Source: an uncultured Clostridia bacterium
GTDB taxonomy: Bacteria; Bacillota; Clostridia; Oscillospirales; Acutalibacteraceae
Reading direction: 5' to 3'
Assembly: GCA_946042285.1 (NCBI GenBank)
Contig: CAMGDK010000054.1
Coordinates: 1 to 8,654 of the forward strand
DNA length: 8,654 nt
A program made the translations under genes and the position numbers. This document shows, in pieces, positions 6,215 to 8,654 of the stretch (position 1 is the first letter of the stretch; each line of letters opens with the position of its first letter). The notes beneath the pieces were generated by a model that saw only the letters and a program-made list of their open reading frames with translations, was not told the origin of the DNA and did not search any database.

Positions 6215-8654
6215 AGTTGTAAAGAGTAACTGCACCGAACTTTGTACCAAGCTGATATGTAGCAGATGAAGGAACAGTATTTCTTGTAAGAGTCTGAGCT
6301 GTTGTTGCAGGGAATGTGTAGTTAAAGTTAGATGTAAACTCTATTGTTGCAATACTGTCGTCAGTTGTTCTTACAAAGAAGCCGCCCTTACCCGGGTTAG
6401 ATGAAGCACCCTCTGTTGTACCGAGAAGTGCATCTGCATCGTTGTTGAGAGCAGCCTGTGCATCATTAACAGCTGTGCCGTCTGCCTGAGTAAATATCTG
6501 AACAGGATTGTTGTTACTTGTTTTTCCTACATATCGAATATTTGAAAGTGAGAAATTGTTGTAGCTTAAGCAACCTGCGTATGTTGTACCATCGATTGTT
6601 TTAGGGGTAGATGACCAACCGTTATCGCTGTTAGCATGAAGCTTGCCGCCGTTAGCTGCGATCTGTGGCTGGGTTGCGTTGATAGTAATACTATCAAGCA
6701 TGTTATTCTCTTTATCCTTAATATTTGTGCCGAAGAGAATACCTGCCTTACCGTAAGCAGCTGTTGCACTTTCGTGAGAGGTCTTAAGAACAACACCTGA
6801 ATTTGAGTAAGAGAATGTAATTTCCTGATAGCCCTGGTCAGTAGACTTAAGCGCTGTCATTGCTGTCATTGCACTGGTTGAACATACTGTACCGTTAGGG
6901 ATTTTTACAAATGAATACTGAAGACCGTTATATGCATTTATAACCTTAAGGATTTCAGCCTTATATTCATCGAGCTGTGCTGTGTAGTCAGTAAAGTCAA
7001 TAGACTCAGCCTTTAAGATGTAGGTCTGTGCATTTGCAAGAGCAGTTGTAAATGTTGAGTAGTTACCGTAATCATCTGAATGATCCTTAACATTATCCTC
7101 AAGAGCTAATGCACCGTTTAATGATTGAAGACCTTCAGATGTCATAACCATAGCATCCATACTAACTCTGAGTGCCTTGATTGCATCCTTAACATTTGCA
7201 ACCTGTGTTGCAACAGTCTGTGTGTTCTCATCGGTAAGCGGAAGAGCCTGGTCCTTCTGACCGTAGTTCTCTACGCTACCCCAAACAGCAGCCTTTGCAC
7301 AATCAATTACAAAAATAGCATCGGTATATGTTGTCTTAACGAATATATTAGTATATGCATAGAATGTATCGATAACAGACATAAGCTCTGTTGTATCGAC
7401 TGTCTGTACATTTGTTTCAAGTGCATTATAAGCTGATGTAAGAGCGCTTGCGAGAGCTGCGCAGTTTGTTGCAGTGTAGCCTTTGTCATTACACTGTGCC
7501 ATAACAGCCTGTGCGTTTTCATAGGCAGTTGCAAAATTGCTCCAGCTTTCAGCTGTGTAACGGAGTGTGCCGTTGCCCTTATCATTAGTATTAGCGTAAG
7601 TACCTCTTACTGCCTCTGTCATGGCAGCACGAAGAGCAGCATAACCTGCGTTGTTCTTGTTGCTTGTTGTAGCACCGTTCATATTTTGAACAAGCACTGA
7701 CATATCGTTAACACATGTTTGATAATTGTTTGTGCTTGTGAAATATGTTGTCGGGTCCCAAGTAGTAGCAGCCTCCATAGCGGCAATATAATCGTTAAGG
7801 CCGCCCTCGCTGTATTCAGCCGGGTCAACAGTCTTCATCTTACTGCCGTTTGTTTTCATTGCGTCGATGAGGTACTTATAGTTTACAATGTTGATTGTAT
7901 TACCACCCATGTACTTATCGTCGCTTGCTGAGTTAACAGTTTGACCTGATGATGCATACCAGCCACTGATTGTATATTGCTTACCTGTGCCGGAGAAATC
8001 ACCGCCGACATAGGTGAGTATATTTGAAAAGTAACGCTCAATCGATGTGTACTTACGTGAGGTAAGACCACCTGAACGTTCTACAACAAGGTCATTTGAT
8101 CTTTTTTCTGTGTTTTGCTTGTTGTCGGTAGCACAACCTGTTGCATAGTTATATGCAGGGTCGTGATTGGCATCGTTTGTCAACCAGTTTGAGTTCCAGT
8201 TAGCTTCAGAAGTGGCACCCGAACGCCAATAGCCTGCAAGCTGGAAGGTAGCATCATCACTCTTACCATTCGAATCCGGTGAAGGATAGCACGCATAGAA
8301 ATGACGTTGCTTACTGTATGCAGTTTTATTGCCGCTATTAACATCCGGAGTAGCGGCATTTGACTTATACGCATCAACCATTACGGGGATTTTGATAGCT
8401 GTTGTACCGTCGTAAAGAACAGAGATGTCTGTTGAGAGCACCATTCTTGAACCAACCTGAGCAGAGTAAGCACCGGTGCCGACAGATGCCTGGCTTGAGT
8501 AAAGAATCTGGCTGATTGTACCGTCGTTAACATAAGACTGCATATCCGATGCAGCAGAGTTAGGGAATGTAGGAACGGCTGAAGCCTTCTTTGGTGAAAA
8601 CACAGTAATCTTGCCTACTGCAGTGTTAAGTGCTGCTGCCTTGCCCGAAAGAGC
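6000..8654 (-). CDS. 5' part of the split giant secreted protein, open at the right edge
   Basis: The frame is open from the window edge (8654). A GTG at 8603 begins the stretch without being a convincing start: 17 codons precede it in frame and there is no ribosome site, so the true start lies outside. Numbering from 8603, residues 10-240 are a Tyr/Trp/Asn-rich beta-type region. Residues 240-485 are mostly helical, with a FIVAR-like module at 346-400 (RYTAESWSNF, then LTSAYNALET). Another helical module lies at 500-562 (YSTFTTALANAQ, then INAYNGLQ), and a long beta-rich region (563-810) could bind glycans or protein. Another FIVAR-like module starts at about 818 and is cut when the frame leaves register at residue 851; a foreign 16-residue tail follows to the TGA at 6002-6000. 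With one duplicate copy removed, it joins the downstream part to give 1535 codons from 8603. Long Thr/Ser/Asn runs and few Lys/Arg suit an extracellular protein. Confidence 0.75.
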   Translation of the reverse strand, partial: ALSGKAAALNTAVGKITVFSPKKASAVPTFPNSAASDMQSYVNDGTISQILYSSQASVGTGAYSAQVGSRMVLSTDISVLYDGTTAIKIPVMVDAYKSNAATPDVNSGNKTAYSKQRHFYACYPSPDSNGKSDDATFQLAGYWRSGATSEANWNSNWLTNDANHDPAYNYATGCATDNKQNTEKRSNDLVVERSGGLTSRKYTSIERYFSNILTYVGGDFSGTGKQYTISGWYASSGQTVNSASDDKYMGGNTINIVNYKYLIDAMKTNGSKMKTVDPAEYSEGGLNDYIAAMEAATTWDPTTYFTSTNNYQTCVNDMSVLVQNMNGATTSNKNNAGYAALRAAMTEAVRGTYANTNDKGNGTLRYTAESWSNFATAYENAQAVMAQCNDKGYTATNCAALASALTSAYNALETNVQTVDTTELMSVIDTFYAYTNIFVKTTYTDAIFVIDCAKAAVWGSVENYGQKDQALPLTDENTQTVATQVANVKDAIKALRVSMDAMVMTSEGLQSLNGALALEDNVKDHSDDYGNYSTFTTALANAQTYILKAESIDFTDYTAQLDEYKAEILKVINAYNGLQYSFVKIPNGTVCSTSAMTAMTALKSTDQGYQEITFSYSNSGVVLKTSHESATAAYGKAGILFGTNIKDKENNMLDSITINATQPQIAANGGKLHANSDNGWSSTPKTIDGTTYAGCLSYNNFSLSNIRYVGKTSNNNPVQIFTQADGTAVNDAQAALNNDADALLGTTEGASSNPGKGGFFVRTTDDSIATIEFTSNFNYTFPATTAQTLTRNTVPSSATYQLGTKFGAVTLYNCQNVGNYAYYDWFTSEMTGETINTSCTVVDISNLTDLVTLCNRELADGANKYTDAARMLVTMLTTTGSHLK

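Noticed and set aside
7125..7436. Plus-strand open frame of 103 codons, strikingly Cys-rich
   Set aside because: It is antisense to the helical part of the large protein; its Cys codons arise from reverse-read Ala, Thr and Gln codons. It has no ribosome site, and the minus strand gives a coherent modular protein.
8570..8654. Signal peptide ending in an ASA-V cleavage-like site
   Set aside because: The preceding residues contain several Lys and no continuous hydrophobic core, and the frame is open upstream, so this cannot be called a signal peptide from the visible part.

Overview
The window looks like part of a chromosome from a gut-type, low- to mid-GC Clostridium-class Firmicute, probably an Oscillospiraceae/Ruminococcus relative. 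The evidence is the strong GGAGG-type ribosome sites, a compact aromatic-amino-acid operon, the clostridial chorismate synthase signature, and a very large Thr/Ser/Asn/Ala-rich extracellular-type protein with FIVAR-like helical modules and beta repeats. The lineage is inferred from protein style only. Every gene I can support is on the minus strand, so the text below follows transcription from right to left.

Region 8654-3832 holds one enormous secreted-type protein gene that runs off the right edge. It is split by a perfect head-to-tail duplication of 164 bp (5887-6050 and 6051-6214). Because 164 is not a multiple of three, the reading frame breaks. The 5' part ends at 6000 and the 3' part could restart at an ATGA overlap at 6003. 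Removing one copy restores a single frame of 1535 codons from 8603 to 3832, open to the window edge. This is either a fresh mutation, a possibly reversible on/off switch, or an assembly error.

Region 3813-3658 holds a 51-residue acidic peptide gene with an excellent ribosome binding site. It lies 18 nt after the large gene and is followed 13 nt later by a strong intrinsic terminator (3644-3619). The peptide is very probably the last gene of the large protein's transcript. I know no function for it, and it is the best candidate for something undescribed here.

Region 3575-1 is a separate operon. It has its own near-consensus promoter (TTGACA, 17 bp, TATTAT) and a very short leader, then tyrA, aroB, aroA and the start of aroC, packed with 1-nt overlap, 3-nt gap and 11-nt overlap. 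AroB, AroA and AroC carry out steps 2, 6 and 7 of the shikimate pathway (cyclisation to 3-dehydroquinate, EPSP formation, chorismate formation), and TyrA commits prephenate to tyrosine. aroC runs off the left edge. The only gene-free stretch (3515-3657) holds the terminator and this promoter.
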